From: UMGS1279 sp045577695
GTDB lineage: Bacteria; Bacillota; Clostridia; Oscillospirales; Acutalibacteraceae
Direction of reading: 5' to 3'
NCBI GenBank assembly: GCA_045577695.1
Contig: JAZNIW010000048.1
Span: 1-42,314 of the forward strand
DNA: 42,314 bases
The notes under the pieces are model-generated. The model had not been told where the DNA came from and did no database searches. It worked only from the letters and a program-made list of their open reading frames with translations. The position numbers and the translations under genes were made by a program. Of this stretch, positions 23,237 to 32,564 are shown in pieces. The stretch's first letter is position 1; every line of letters starts with the position of its first letter.

Positions 23237-25725
23237 TGCGCTATCATTTTAACGGGTTTACCGCCAAAGGAAACGAAGCTTTGAATCAAGCCATCACGGC
23301 GGCTGAAAGGTTTGGGCATACCTATGTCGGAAGTGAGCATTTATTGTTAGGGATTTTAATGACCGGAAGCGGTGCCGCCTTTTCTCTACTTTGTGAAAAT
23401 GGTGTTACACTTTCGGATGTGGAAAAACTGGTCATCGATACGGTTGGACGTGGGGTGCCGACATCACTTTCTCCGGAACATTTAACCCCGCGGGCGAAGC
23501 GGGTGGTAGAAAACGCCATTGCCGGCACCCGCCAAATGGGCAGCCCTTACGTGGGTACCGAGCATTTGCTTATTGGAATTTTGGGTGAGGGAGACAACTA
23601 CGCCATTCGCTTTTTGAGCGAACTGGGGGTGGATATTGCTACCTTGACCACCCAAGTGTTGGAGGTGGTCGGTTTGGCTGAGGAACTCCCCAAAAGTAAT
23701 CCGACCAACAAGGCCAAACGCACGGGCGGCAAGACCGGTAAAAGCGGCACCGCCACCTTAGATAAACACGGCCACGATTTGACGGAAGATGCGAAAAACG
23801 GTCGATTGGACCCCGTAATCGGTCGTGCGGAAGAAATTGAACGCGTGATACAAATTCTCTGCCGCCGCACCAAAAACAATCCCTGCCTAATTGGAGAACC
23901 GGGGGTGGGAAAAACCGCTGTAGTTGAAGGCTTGGCCGAGCGAATCGCTAAAGGAGATATTCCCGAAATTTTAAAAAACAAGCGGTTGATTACCTTGGAT
24001 TTAACCGGTATGGTAGCCGGCACCAAGTACCGTGGTGATTTTGAAGAGCGCATTAAAACCATCATCGATGAGGTGTCGTCTGCCGACGATGTCATATTAT
24101 TCATCGATGAGGTGCATACCTTGATTGGAACCGGTTCGGCCGAAGGTTCAACCGATGCTGCAAATATTCTAAAACCCTCTTTGGCGCGTGGAGATTTGCA
24201 GGTGATTGGCGCCACTACTTTGGCCGAATATCGTAAAAATATTGAAAAAGATGCCGCCTTGGAACGGCGCTTTCAACCCGTGACGGTGGGGGAACCAACC
24301 GAGGAGGATTCGATTGAAATTTTAAAAGGATTGCGGGATCGCTATGAAGATCATCACGGTGTGACCATCACCGACGATGCCATTGTGGCTGCGGTGCGCC
24401 TTTCGGCCCGCTATATTCCCGACCGCTTTTTGCCGGATAAGGCCATTGATTTGATGGATGAGGCAGGTTCCAGAGTACGTTTGCGGACCGCGAAAGAACC
24501 GAATTCTCTGCAATCCTTGCAGGACCAACTAAAAGAATTGCAGCAAAATAAAACGCAATTTATTCAAAAGCAAAACTTTGAAAAGGCGGCCGAATTGCGG
24601 GATAAGGAACGGGAATTAACCGCCCGTTTGCAAGAGGAAAAAGAGGTTGCGAAAGAACGGCAAGAAAAAAACAAAGCCGCAGTAACAGCCGAGGAAATTG
24701 CTGAAATTGTTTCGGGTTGGACGGGAATTCCCACCGGCCAACTGACCGAGCAAGAAAGCGAACGGCTTTTAAAAATGGAGGGTGTTTTGCACGGCCGCAT
24801 CGTGGGGCAAGAGGAGGCCGTTTCGGCCGTTTCCCGTGCCATTCGACGGGGTCGCGTGGGGCTGAAGGATCCCAAACGGCCGATTGGTTCCTTTCTCTTT
24901 TTAGGGCCAACCGGTGTGGGAAAAACCGAACTGTGTAAGGCCCTGGCCGAGGCGATGTTTGGCAGTGAAAACGCGATCATTCGGCTGGATATGTCGGAGT
25001 ATATGGAAAAGCATACCGTTTCCCGTATCGTGGGTTCACCTCCCGGATATGTAGGTTTCGATGAGGGAGGACAACTCACCGAGCAGGTGCGCCGCAAACC
25101 GTATTCTGTGATTTTGTTTGACGAAGTGGAAAAAGCCCATCCTGACGTCTTTAACATTTTGTTGCAAATTTTAGAGGATGGCATTTTGACCGATGCGCAG
25201 GGGCGCAAGGTGGATTTTAAAAACACCGTAATTATTATGACCTCTAACATCGGCGCGCGCTTGATTACCGAAAAGAAAACCACCTTTGGATTCACCGATG
25301 AAAATGGTGAGAGCCGGTTGGAAAGCGATGTGGAAAAACAGGTGTTGGAAGAGCTCAAGCGCCACTTTAAACCTGAATTTTTAAACCGTATTGATGACGT
25401 TATTGTTTTTCGCAAACTCACAAAAGAAGAAATTTGTGAAATAGCCCGCAAGATGTTGAGTCGTCTAGCTGAACGGATGGCCAAATTGCAGATGGAAATT
25501 GTATTTGACCAAACGGCCGAAACGGCCATTGCCGAGGTGGGCTTTGATAAGGTCTACGGGGCTCGTCCGTTGCGTCGTGCCATTCAGTCCAAAATTGAAG
25601 ATCCGCTCAGCGAACGGATTTTGGACGGTAGTATTCAAAAAGGGCAAAAAGTTCTTTGCTTGTACCGTGACGGTGCCTTTGTATTTGAAGTAGAAAAAGA
25701 AACAAAAACAAAAGAAATCAACTAA
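23236..25725 (+). CDS. clpC: ClpC, Hsp100 AAA+ unfoldase
   Basis: The 829-residue ATPase unfolds proteins and feeds them to ClpP. It has an N-domain (two repeats, to ~145), AAA1 with Walker A G-E-P-G-V-G-K-T near 220, a UVR-containing middle domain (F-E-K-A-A-E-L-R-D near 450) that docks McsB or MecA, and AAA2 with G-P-T-G-V-G-K-T near 557. The ATG at 23236 overlaps the mcsB stop as TAATG, with AAAGGATG upstream. The longer reading from 23194 lies within mcsB and is rejected. ClpP is not in this window. Confidence 0.96.
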   Translation: MRYHFNGFTAKGNEALNQAITAAERFGHTYVGSEHLLLGILMTGSGAAFSLLCENGVTLSDVEKLVIDTVGRGVPTSLSPEHLTPRAKRVVENAIAGTRQMGSPYVGTEHLLIGILGEGDNYAIRFLSELGVDIATLTTQVLEVVGLAEELPKSNPTNKAKRTGGKTGKSGTATLDKHGHDLTEDAKNGRLDPVIGRAEEIERVIQILCRRTKNNPCLIGEPGVGKTAVVEGLAERIAKGDIPEILKNKRLITLDLTGMVAGTKYRGDFEERIKTIIDEVSSADDVILFIDEVHTLIGTGSAEGSTDAANILKPSLARGDLQVIGATTLAEYRKNIEKDAALERRFQPVTVGEPTEEDSIEILKGLRDRYEDHHGVTITDDAIVAAVRLSARYIPDRFLPDKAIDLMDEAGSRVRLRTAKEPNSLQSLQDQLKELQQNKTQFIQKQNFEKAAELRDKERELTARLQEEKEVAKERQEKNKAAVTAEEIAEIVSGWTGIPTGQLTEQESERLLKMEGVLHGRIVGQEEAVSAVSRAIRRGRVGLKDPKRPIGSFLFLGPTGVGKTELCKALAEAMFGSENAIIRLDMSEYMEKHTVSRIVGSPPGYVGFDEGGQLTEQVRRKPYSVILFDEVEKAHPDVFNILLQILEDGILTDAQGRKVDFKNTVIIMTSNIGARLITEKKTTFGFTDENGESRLESDVEKQVLEELKRHFKPEFLNRIDDVIVFRKLTKEEICEIARKMLSRLAERMAKLQMEIVFDQTAETAIAEVGFDKVYGARPLRRAIQSKIEDPLSERILDGSIQKGQKVLCLYRDGAFVFEVEKETKTKEIN

Positions 25726-25736
25726 AAACTTTAGTA

Positions 25737-25780
25737 AAACATCGCCCCAAACTACAGTTGGTTTGGGGCGATGTTTTGCT
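25737..25780 (+). terminator. Terminator of the ctsR-clpC operon
   Basis: A perfect 16-bp stem (25737-25752 with 25761-25776, 8-base loop) ends in a short T-run, 12 bp after the clpC stop. Confidence 0.75.
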
Positions 25781-25870
25781 GAAAGTGTTCCCTTTTTCAA
25801 AGGTCTTTATAGGCCATCTTTCCCCCCTTTTTTGGTAAGCCTTTGTTCGACACAATTTTTTAAAAATCTA

Positions 25871-25899
25871 TTGACTTTTTTTCCTAATAAAGTTATCAT
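25871..25899 (+). promoter_or_regulatory. Promoter of the potABCD operon
   Basis: TTGACT (25871-25876) and TATCAT (25894-25899) are spaced by 17 bp. The expected start point near 25906 leaves an untranslated leader of about 230 nt before potA. Confidence 0.75.
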
Positions 25900-25949
25900 A
25901 TGTACAGTGTATTTTGTAAATTGGGTCTATCTGTCAATCAACAAAATAT

Positions 25950-26130
25950 AGCGTAAGGCATCTGTGCTTAGAAAAAGCGGTTTCAAGTTTGATTGCCGTA
26001 GTTCCTGTCCGCCATTGGGCAAGAGAACTATGAAAAACCCTTTGCGGAGGGCACCAAACAGAGAGGCTGCGGGTATCGCGCAGAACTGATACAGTTTTGG
26101 CGGCACTTTGTGTCCGCAAAGGGGGATGCT
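25950..26130 (+). ncRNA. Structured potA leader, candidate riboswitch
   Basis: The leader contains nested complementary arms: 25957-25960 with 25994-25997, 25966-25969 with 25975-25978, 25999-26004 with 26025-26030, and 26067-26071 with 26079-26083. The main helix is a perfect 11-bp match of 26038-26048 with 26113-26123, whose 3' arm enters the Shine-Dalgarno region AGGGGGA (26120-26126). A hairpin of 26100-26106 with 26110-26117 (7 bp, one bulged T) uses part of the same 3' arm, so the two cannot coexist. This is the layout of a translational switch. I do not recognise it as a known class; a polyamine ligand is a guess from the downstream genes. Confidence 0.6.
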
Positions 26131-26135
26131 TCACT

Positions 26136-27257
26136 ATGAACCATACAAACATTATTGAACTGAAAAACATCTCGGTCACCTTTGAAGAGGAACCGGTGTT
26201 AAAGCAAATCGATTTAACCATTAAGGATGGGGAATTCGTTACATTGCTCGGCCCTTCGGGGTGTGGAAAGACAACTACGCTACGCGTAATTGCCGGTTTC
26301 GTCACGCCCGATGAAGGGGAAGTTTTCTTTGATGGTCAAACCATCAACAATTTGCCGCCTCATAAACGGCAGGTAAATACCATTTTTCAACGTTACGCTT
26401 TGTTTCCGCATCTAAATGTTTTTGAAAACATTGCTTTTGGCTTGCGGGTGAAAAAGGTGCCCGAAAAAGAGATAAAGCAGGCCGTGACCGATATTTTAAA
26501 ATTGGTAAATTTGTCGGGCTATGAAAAACGTCATATTCACAAACTCTCGGGTGGTCAGCAACAACGCGTCGCCATCGCCCGCGCCATCATCAATCATCCG
26601 AAAGTGTTGTTGTTGGATGAGCCGTTGGCGGCATTGGATTTAAAATTGCGCAAAGATATGCAGGTAGAACTGAAAAACATTCAAAAAAGTTTGGGCATTA
26701 CCTTTGTGTTTGTTACACACGACCAAGAGGAAGCCTTGGCGATGTCCGATACGGTTGTGGTGATGAATGAGGGGAAAATTCAGCAAATCGGAACCCCTCA
26801 AGATATTTATAATGAGCCGAAAAACGCCTTTGTGGCCGATTTTATCGGCGAGAGCAATATTTTGGATGGAATCATGCGTAAAGATTTTGTCACCGAATTT
26901 TCGGGACGGAGTTTTGAATGTTTGGATAGCGGCTTTGCCGCCAACGAGCGGGTCGATGTGGTGATTCGTCCCGAAGATGTGGATATTGTACCGCCGGTTA
27001 ACGGTATGTTGGAGGGGGAGGTTACCTCGGTTACCTTCCTTGGGGTATATTATGAGATTATTGTGGATGTCAATGGCTTTAAATGGATGATTCAAACCAC
27101 CGATGAACATAAGGTTGGGGAAAATGTTGGCCTTTTTATCGAGCCGGATGCCATTCACGTGATGAAAAAATCCAAATACTCCGGTCGCTACGGGGATTAC
27201 AGCAGTTTCAGCGATGAAATTGACCATCTTTCGGATTTGGAGGAGGGTCAAGATTGA
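26136..27257 (+). CDS. potA: Spermidine/putrescine ABC transporter ATPase
   Basis: The 373-residue ATPase energises polyamine uptake by PotBCD. Walker A is G-P-S-G-C-G-K-T-T, the signature is L-S-G-G-Q-Q-Q-R-V-A-I-A-R-A, and a D-E-P-L-A-A-L-D Walker B follows. A C-terminal TOBE-type regulatory domain occupies about 240-355. The ATG at 26136 has AGGGGGA 10 bases upstream, which is the part masked by the leader helix; the reading from 26097 lies inside the leader and is rejected. It overlaps potB as TTGA. Confidence 0.94.
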   Translation: MNHTNIIELKNISVTFEEEPVLKQIDLTIKDGEFVTLLGPSGCGKTTTLRVIAGFVTPDEGEVFFDGQTINNLPPHKRQVNTIFQRYALFPHLNVFENIAFGLRVKKVPEKEIKQAVTDILKLVNLSGYEKRHIHKLSGGQQQRVAIARAIINHPKVLLLDEPLAALDLKLRKDMQVELKNIQKSLGITFVFVTHDQEEALAMSDTVVVMNEGKIQQIGTPQDIYNEPKNAFVADFIGESNILDGIMRKDFVTEFSGRSFECLDSGFAANERVDVVIRPEDVDIVPPVNGMLEGEVTSVTFLGVYYEIIVDVNGFKWMIQTTDEHKVGENVGLFIEPDAIHVMKKSKYSGRYGDYSSFSDEIDHLSDLEEGQD

Positions 27258-28096
27258 CGAAAGAAAATCGCGCCAAAACGCGCAATTATAATGGGATTCT
27301 CTGTGCTCCCTACACCGTTTGGTCGGTCATTTTTATTGTGGTGCCTTTGTTGATGGTGGCCTATTACGCTTTTACCGACCAAAGCGGCAATTTCACCTTC
27401 GCCAACATTGCCGAACTTCCACGGTATGCCGAAACCTTCGGCATCTCATTTTTGTACGCATTTATCGCTACCGTCGTTTGTTTGCTTATTGCTTATCCGA
27501 TGGCTTATTTTATGTCCAAAATGGGGGCAATGGCCAAGCGTATGCTGATGATGTTGGTGATGGTTCCGATGTGGATGAACTTTTTAATCCGCACCTATTC
27601 GTGGATTACCATATTATCCAACACGGGTCTTATTAATACGATGCTTTCCAAATTGGGGCTTGGACCGGTGCAATTGATAAATACGCCCGGCGCCGTTATT
27701 TTAGGTATGGTGTATAACTTTTTACCATATATGATTTTGCCGATCTATACCGTTTTGGAAAAATTGGACACTTCTTTGTTAGAGGCTGCGGCTGATTTGG
27801 GCTCTTCTCTCGGTTCGCGTTTGCGTCGGGTGATTTTCCCCCTTTCTATACCGGGTGTCATTTCCGGCATTACAATGGTGTTTGTGCCTAGTGTCAGCAC
27901 CTTTTATATTTCGCAAAAACTTGGCGGCGGAAAAACTATGCTGATTGGTGACGTGATTGAAATGCAGTTTCAAACGTCTTACAACTACAATCTCGGTGCG
28001 TCACTTTCTTTGGTGCTTATGTTGTTTATTTTAATCAGTTTAGTTGTAATGAATCATTTTGCTGATGAGGAAGACAGGGGAGGGATGATTGTATGA
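27254..28096 (+). CDS. potB: Polyamine ABC transporter permease PotB
   Basis: The 280-residue inner-membrane permease has about six transmembrane helices and the cytoplasmic E-A-A-x-D-L-G-x(8) loop (residues near 178-185) that contacts PotA. It imports spermidine or putrescine as a heterodimer with PotC. The start is TTG, overlapping the potA stop as TTGA, with GGAGGAGGG upstream. Its own stop overlaps potC as ATGA, so the whole operon is translationally coupled. Confidence 0.92.
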   Translation: MTKENRAKTRNYNGILCAPYTVWSVIFIVVPLLMVAYYAFTDQSGNFTFANIAELPRYAETFGISFLYAFIATVVCLLIAYPMAYFMSKMGAMAKRMLMMLVMVPMWMNFLIRTYSWITILSNTGLINTMLSKLGLGPVQLINTPGAVILGMVYNFLPYMILPIYTVLEKLDTSLLEAAADLGSSLGSRLRRVIFPLSIPGVISGITMVFVPSVSTFYISQKLGGGKTMLIGDVIEMQFQTSYNYNLGASLSLVLMLFILISLVVMNHFADEEDRGGMIV

Positions 28097-28905
28097 AATT
28101 TCTATCCCGTTTTTACACGGCTATCATTATGGTTTTTTTGTACGCGCCATTGGCGATTATGGTTTTATTTTCTTTCAATGCGGCGCGAAGCACCTCGGTT
28201 TTCGGTGGTTTTTCTTTTAAATGGTATTTGGAATTATTTCAAGATCGCGGCACGATTATTGCCCTGCAAAACACCTTTATTTTGGCGGTCGCTTCTTCGG
28301 TCATTGCCGCTCTGCTCGGCACGGTAAGCGCCGTTGCGATTTTTCAAATGAAACAGAAATGGATGCAGTCCACCCTAATGACGGTAACCAATATACCGAT
28401 GATGAATCCCGATATTGTTACCGGTATTTCGATGATGCTTCTTTTTGTGTTTGTTGGGCGGCAGGTCAACGGAGCCACCTCGTTGGGGTTTGGCACTATG
28501 TTGATTGCCCACGTAACCTTTAATCTGCCCTATGTGATTTTATCGGTATTGCCAAAATTACGCCAGACCGACCCGCATCTGTCTGAGGCGGCGCGTGATT
28601 TGGGGTGCACCCCGCTTCAGTCTTTTTTCAAGGTTGTTTTGCCCTCTATTTCTTCCGGTGTTGTTACGGGACTTATTATGTCCTTTACCCTATCGCTGGA
28701 CGATTTTGTCATTAGTTATTTTACCAGTGGCCCCAACTTTCAAACCCTGCCGATTAAAATTTTTTCGATGACCAAGCGCCGGGTTACTCCTGATATGTAT
28801 GCTCTTTCCACCCTCATTTTCCTCTCGGTTTTGATTTTGTTGATTATTGTCAATGTGGCTCAAGCCAAAGCGGAAAAGAAAAAAGGAGTTGAAACTGTAA
28901 AATGA
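28093..28905 (+). CDS. potC: Polyamine ABC transporter permease PotC
   Basis: The 270-residue permease has about six hydrophobic helices and the E-A-A-R-D-L-G-C-T-P coupling loop. It partners PotB. The ATG overlaps the potB stop by ATGA and follows AGGGGAGGGATG. The C-terminal tail is basic (Lys-rich). The stop overlaps the start of potD as ATGA. Confidence 0.92.
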   Translation: MKFLSRFYTAIIMVFLYAPLAIMVLFSFNAARSTSVFGGFSFKWYLELFQDRGTIIALQNTFILAVASSVIAALLGTVSAVAIFQMKQKWMQSTLMTVTNIPMMNPDIVTGISMMLLFVFVGRQVNGATSLGFGTMLIAHVTFNLPYVILSVLPKLRQTDPHLSEAARDLGCTPLQSFFKVVLPSISSGVVTGLIMSFTLSLDDFVISYFTSGPNFQTLPIKIFSMTKRRVTPDMYALSTLIFLSVLILLIIVNVAQAKAEKKKGVETVK

Positions 28906-30020
28906 AAAGTAAAAACAAAAAGAATCAAGCCGTTGCTCTTTTCCTTTCGGCGATATTGGCTTTTGTTCTTTGCGGTTGTGGTGGCGGTGCGGCCGATACC
29001 CTTTCATATGAAGGGACCTACACCCGCGACTTGGAAGGAACGGTACTAAATGTTTTTAACTGGGGGGAGTACCTTTCGGACGGTTCGGAAGGTTCGCTCG
29101 ATGTGAATGCCGCCTTTACCAAGCTCACCGGCATTGTGGTGCATTATACCACCTACGAAAGTAATGAGGCAATGTATGCCAAATTAAAAAGCGGTGGTGT
29201 GCCGTATGATATCATCATTCCGTCGGACTATATGATTGAGCGGCTGGCAAACGAGAAGTTGCTGGAAACAGTGGATACGGAAAAACTTTCCAACTACAAA
29301 TACATAGATGAAAAGTATAAAAATTTGTATTTCGACCCGAGCAACAACCTTTCGGTTCCCTACTGCGTGGGTATGGTTGGTTTGATTTACAACAAAACGA
29401 TAGTCAAGCCCACCCCCAACAGTTGGTCGGTAATGTGGGACGAGCAGTACAAAAATCAAATCTTAACCTTCAACAATCCGCGGGATGCCTTTGCCATTTC
29501 GCAATTTATGTTGGGGCAGGATTTAAACACTACCAGTCGCACCGAGTGGGAAAATGCCGCCCAAAAACTCAAAGAGCAAAAGAAATTGCTGCAATCCTAT
29601 GTAATGGATGAAGTCTTTCAAAAGATGGAGGACGGCGAGGCCGCGATAGCACCATATTATGCCGGCGACTTTTTGCTGATGCAGGAAAACAATCCCGACT
29701 TAGGCTTTGTTTATCCCAAGGAGGGAACCAATATTTTCGTCGATTCGCTCTGCATTCCCAAGGGTTGTCAAAATTATGAGGCTGCTATGATGTATATCAA
29801 TTTTTTATTAGAGCCGGAAATTGCCTTGGAAACGGCAGAATATATTAAGTATGCTACGCCGCATACGGCCGTGTTGAAAAATCCGGAATATTCGTTGAAA
29901 GAAAATGAATATTTGTATCCCGATGACAAAAACTATCCCAAGGTGCAGTACTTCCACGATATGGATAAAAGCACCCGTTCCTTTTATGAAAAACTGTGGG
30001 AAGAGGTTAAACTTTCCTAA
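28902..30020 (+). CDS. potD: Polyamine-binding lipoprotein PotD
   Basis: The 372-residue extracytoplasmic solute-binding protein carries a lipoprotein signal with Cys in L-C-G-C near residue 27-29. The mature domain begins after a Gly/Ala-rich linker, with F-N-W-G-E-Y, Y-D-I-I-I-P-S-D-Y-M-I and P-Y-C-V-G-M-V-G as PotD/PotF-like signatures. It should bind spermidine or putrescine outside the membrane and deliver it to PotBC. The start overlaps potC as ATGA, with AAAGGAG inside potC. A weak hairpin at about 30028-30060 follows and may be a terminator. Confidence 0.92.
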   Translation: MKSKNKKNQAVALFLSAILAFVLCGCGGGAADTLSYEGTYTRDLEGTVLNVFNWGEYLSDGSEGSLDVNAAFTKLTGIVVHYTTYESNEAMYAKLKSGGVPYDIIIPSDYMIERLANEKLLETVDTEKLSNYKYIDEKYKNLYFDPSNNLSVPYCVGMVGLIYNKTIVKPTPNSWSVMWDEQYKNQILTFNNPRDAFAISQFMLGQDLNTTSRTEWENAAQKLKEQKKLLQSYVMDEVFQKMEDGEAAIAPYYAGDFLLMQENNPDLGFVYPKEGTNIFVDSLCIPKGCQNYEAAMMYINFLLEPEIALETAEYIKYATPHTAVLKNPEYSLKENEYLYPDDKNYPKVQYFHDMDKSTRSFYEKLWEEVKLS

Positions 30021-30077
30021 AAAATCAAGTGCGGCTCATCCAAAGCGAGTGATCCGCTTTTGGAACGAGGTAGAATA

Positions 30078-31031
30078 ATGTTGAAAATTCTCGTTCTTTC
30101 AACCGGTGGTACGATTGAAAGCGCCAAAATAAACGATTGGGTTTCGCTCGACCTGAACCAAAAAGAGCAGTTATTACGGGCTTATGAAACGGCCCATCCA
30201 AACGAGATTGACTTTGAAGTGAAGAGTCTATTTTCTATCCACAGTGAAAATTTAACGGCAACTTTTTTGAATCAATTGACCGAAACCTTGTTGGTGGCTT
30301 GTCAAAAACCGTACGATGGTATTGTGGTGTTGCACGGAACCGATACCTTAGCCTATTCAGCCGCTGCAGCGGCTCTCTGCTTGGGCAGTAACCGTCTGCC
30401 GGTAGTTTTCGTTTCCAGCAATTATCCGCTTTTAGACCCCCGTGCAAACGGAGCCGCCAATTTTGAGGGTGCCCTTGCTTTTTTGCGTGAAAAGGCCCAA
30501 AGGGGTGTTTTTGTTTCCTATACCAATGACGGCAAAACGGTTGCGCTTCACGCGGCGACAGAAGTGTTCTCCCATTTGGAAATGGACGATGCCGTTTACA
30601 GCGTTGGCGGACCGGTAGCGCTTTATCAAAATGGACGGATAACCTTTTGTAAAACTGCGCCAACGGTGCAAGGCTGGGGGAGTGTTTCGTTGGTAGAAAA
30701 CCCTAAGATTTTAAACCTGCCCGTCACCCCCTTGACGGATTATGAGATTTCGCCAAAAGGATATCACGCGGTAGTATTGACCCCTTATCATTCCGGAACG
30801 GTGTCGACGGCATCGTCGGCCTTTGTGAATTTTTGTCATCGGTTTCATAAGGCCGGTGTGCCGATCCTTTTGCCGGATGTTCCGAAAGAATCGGCCTATG
30901 ACAGTATGCGAGAATATGAGCGATTGGGCCTTACGGTGTTGCCCAATCTACCGCGCATTATCACCTTGATGCAGTGTTGGTTTGCTGTTAGTTTGCACAA
31001 AAAGGTGGCGGATGTTTTCTCTCCTTCTTAA
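30078..31031 (+). CDS. Asparaginase, type I-like
   Basis: The 317-residue enzyme hydrolyses L-asparagine to aspartate and ammonia. The catalytic S-T-G-G-T-I has Thr12, and the second signature H-G-T-D-T is at 86-90. No signal peptide is present, so it is cytoplasmic like AnsA. The ATG at 30078 has GAGGTAG upstream; a TTG reading six codons earlier has none. The gene follows potD by 57 bp but is separated by a possible hairpin, so cotranscription is uncertain. Confidence 0.9.
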   Translation: MLKILVLSTGGTIESAKINDWVSLDLNQKEQLLRAYETAHPNEIDFEVKSLFSIHSENLTATFLNQLTETLLVACQKPYDGIVVLHGTDTLAYSAAAAALCLGSNRLPVVFVSSNYPLLDPRANGAANFEGALAFLREKAQRGVFVSYTNDGKTVALHAATEVFSHLEMDDAVYSVGGPVALYQNGRITFCKTAPTVQGWGSVSLVENPKILNLPVTPLTDYEISPKGYHAVVLTPYHSGTVSTASSAFVNFCHRFHKAGVPILLPDVPKESAYDSMREYERLGLTVLPNLPRIITLMQCWFAVSLHKKVADVFSPS

Positions 31032-31080
31032 AAGGAAGAGGGACGGTGTAGTAAAAAAGTTTTCTTTTTTTAAAAAGGTA

Positions 31081-31109
31081 TTTACTTTCTTACGTTGCCG
31101 TGTTATAAT
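31081..31109 (+). promoter_or_regulatory. Promoter of the sorting-signal protein gene
   Basis: TTTACT (31081-31086) and TATAAT (31104-31109) are spaced by 17 bp, 35 bp before the start codon. Confidence 0.75.
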
Positions 31110-31144
31110 GGATAAAATAAGATTATTGTGGGAGGAAGTTTTTT

Positions 31145-31621
31145 ATGAAAAAAGCTGTTGCTTTATTTGGTTCTCTTTTTCTCATTCTTTCATTCGTTTG
31201 CCTGTTGGCCGTTCCGGCATCTGCCGTAAAAAGTCCTGCCGGCGAATCGGTTTTTCAAATTACGGTAACCACCTTTTTCAACGGTGTGCGCGAGCCCGGT
31301 GATTACACAATGCAGGATGACGGCACCATTTTGTTAACCATTTCTCCCAAGGGAGAGTACACCTTCACCGGCTGGATGATTGATGGTGATTATGAAATCG
31401 TTTCGGGTGATTTAAAGTCGGAAAAATTGGTTATTCGTCCCTTGTCGGATTTGAAGATTGAAGAAGCGTATAATGTCAAGGGTTCACAGGGTGAGATTGA
31501 GAATGAAAACGATTCGGATGAAGCACCCGTCACCGGCGATTTGGGAATGCTTTCGGCCGCTTTATTAACCTTGACCGGTTTGGGCACCGTACTGTTTGCC
31601 AAAAAACGTTTGGCCGCTTAA
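31145..31621 (+). CDS. Secreted protein with C-terminal sortase-type anchor
   Basis: The 158-residue protein has a signal peptide (M-K-K-A-V-A-L-F, cleavage near A-S-A-V), a beta-rich ~80-residue domain with E-Y-T-F-T-G-W-M-I-D-G, an acidic linker, and a C-terminal sorting signal: A-P-V-T-G-D, a hydrophobic helix, then K-K-R. The A-P-V-T-G motif resembles the P-x-T-G core of clostridial class B sortase substrates. A class B sortase is encoded just downstream. GGGAGGAAG precedes the ATG. The role of the surface domain is unknown. Confidence 0.8.
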   Translation: MKKAVALFGSLFLILSFVCLLAVPASAVKSPAGESVFQITVTTFFNGVREPGDYTMQDDGTILLTISPKGEYTFTGWMIDGDYEIVSGDLKSEKLVIRPLSDLKIEEAYNVKGSQGEIENENDSDEAPVTGDLGMLSAALLTLTGLGTVLFAKKRLAA

Positions 31622-31648
31622 TTTGCTTTATTAAAAGATTGTTTTTTT

Positions 31649-31680
31649 GCCGTATTCTTTCTTAGAATACGGCTTTCTTA
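31649..31680 (+). terminator. Terminator of the sorting-signal protein gene
   Basis: A 9-bp stem (GCCGTATTC with GAATACGGC) is followed by TTTCTTATT, just before the sortase promoter. Confidence 0.75.
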
Positions 31681-31709
31681 TTGACAGAAACAAATCAAAG
31701 GGATATAAT
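31681..31709 (+). promoter_or_regulatory. Consensus promoter of the sortase/LCP operon
   Basis: TTGACA (31681-31686), a 17-bp spacer and TATAAT (31704-31709) match the sigma-A consensus exactly. The leader to the sortase start is about 90 nt with no clear structure. Confidence 0.85.
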
Positions 31710-31808
31710 AAATGCGTCCAATATGACACGTTTAAAAGGGGAAAAGTATCCATTAAATCAGCTCTTTTATCTAAAAAAACAGGTGTCAACCGGTAGTGAG
31801 GTGATAGG

Positions 31809-32564
31809 GTGGAACCAACAGAAAAGAAAACGAAAATACGGTATCGTATTGCATTGTTTTTTGGTCTTGGTTTGGTTGCTATAGGGGTTTTATTGGCCGT
31901 TCGCTCGGTTCTTCCGACCGGTGGGGCGCCGCAGGAAGTGATTAGCGAGGTTCCTTTGGCTACCTCGTCGGATACGCGACCGGAGAACCCCATTGATTTC
32001 ACTTCCTTGCAAAAAATAAATCCGGATATTTACGCTTGGATTCGCATTCCCAACACTCGCATTGACTATCCGGTGGTGCAAAGCCCTACAGATGATTCCT
32101 ACTATTTGAAACACAACGCCGAGAAGAAGTATAGCAGTGGCGGGGCAATTTATTCGGAGATGAAAAACAAGCGGGATTTTTCCGACCCCAATACGGTGCT
32201 TTACGGGCATAATATGATAAACGGTAGTATGTTTCGGGATTTGCATCAGTTTCGAAAAGCCGATTTTTTCAAAGCGAATGAAACGGTTTATATTTACACC
32301 CCCGGACATATACTAACCTATCAAATCTGTGCTGCCTATCGCTATGATAATCGGCATATCTTGAATTCTTTTCATTGCAATGACCCCGCTGTTTTTGAGG
32401 AATATTTGGCATTTGTTCAAAATCCAAAATCTATGATAAAACAAACTCGCTTGGTTCCGATGAGCCAGAACACGAAACTGCTGACCTTAAGCACCTGTAT
32501 CAGCAATCGCAACTATCGATACTTAGTACAAGGAGTGTTGGTGAAAGATGAAGCAACCAAATAG
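31809..32564 (+). CDS. Class B sortase
   Basis: The 251-residue transpeptidase is anchored by one N-terminal transmembrane helix (about 14-33) and attaches proteins to the cell wall. The catalytic triad is visible: His134 in Y-G-H-N-M, Cys230 in T-L-S-T-C, and Arg237 in N-R-N-Y-R-Y. The helix-containing insertion and overall pattern fit SrtB rather than SrtA. The start is GTG, with GAGGTGAT upstream. It overlaps the LCP gene by 17 bp. Its likely substrate is the sorting-signal protein immediately upstream. Confidence 0.92.
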   Translation: MEPTEKKTKIRYRIALFFGLGLVAIGVLLAVRSVLPTGGAPQEVISEVPLATSSDTRPENPIDFTSLQKINPDIYAWIRIPNTRIDYPVVQSPTDDSYYLKHNAEKKYSSGGAIYSEMKNKRDFSDPNTVLYGHNMINGSMFRDLHQFRKADFFKANETVYIYTPGHILTYQICAAYRYDNRHILNSFHCNDPAVFEEYLAFVQNPKSMIKQTRLVPMSQNTKLLTLSTCISNRNYRYLVQGVLVKDEATK

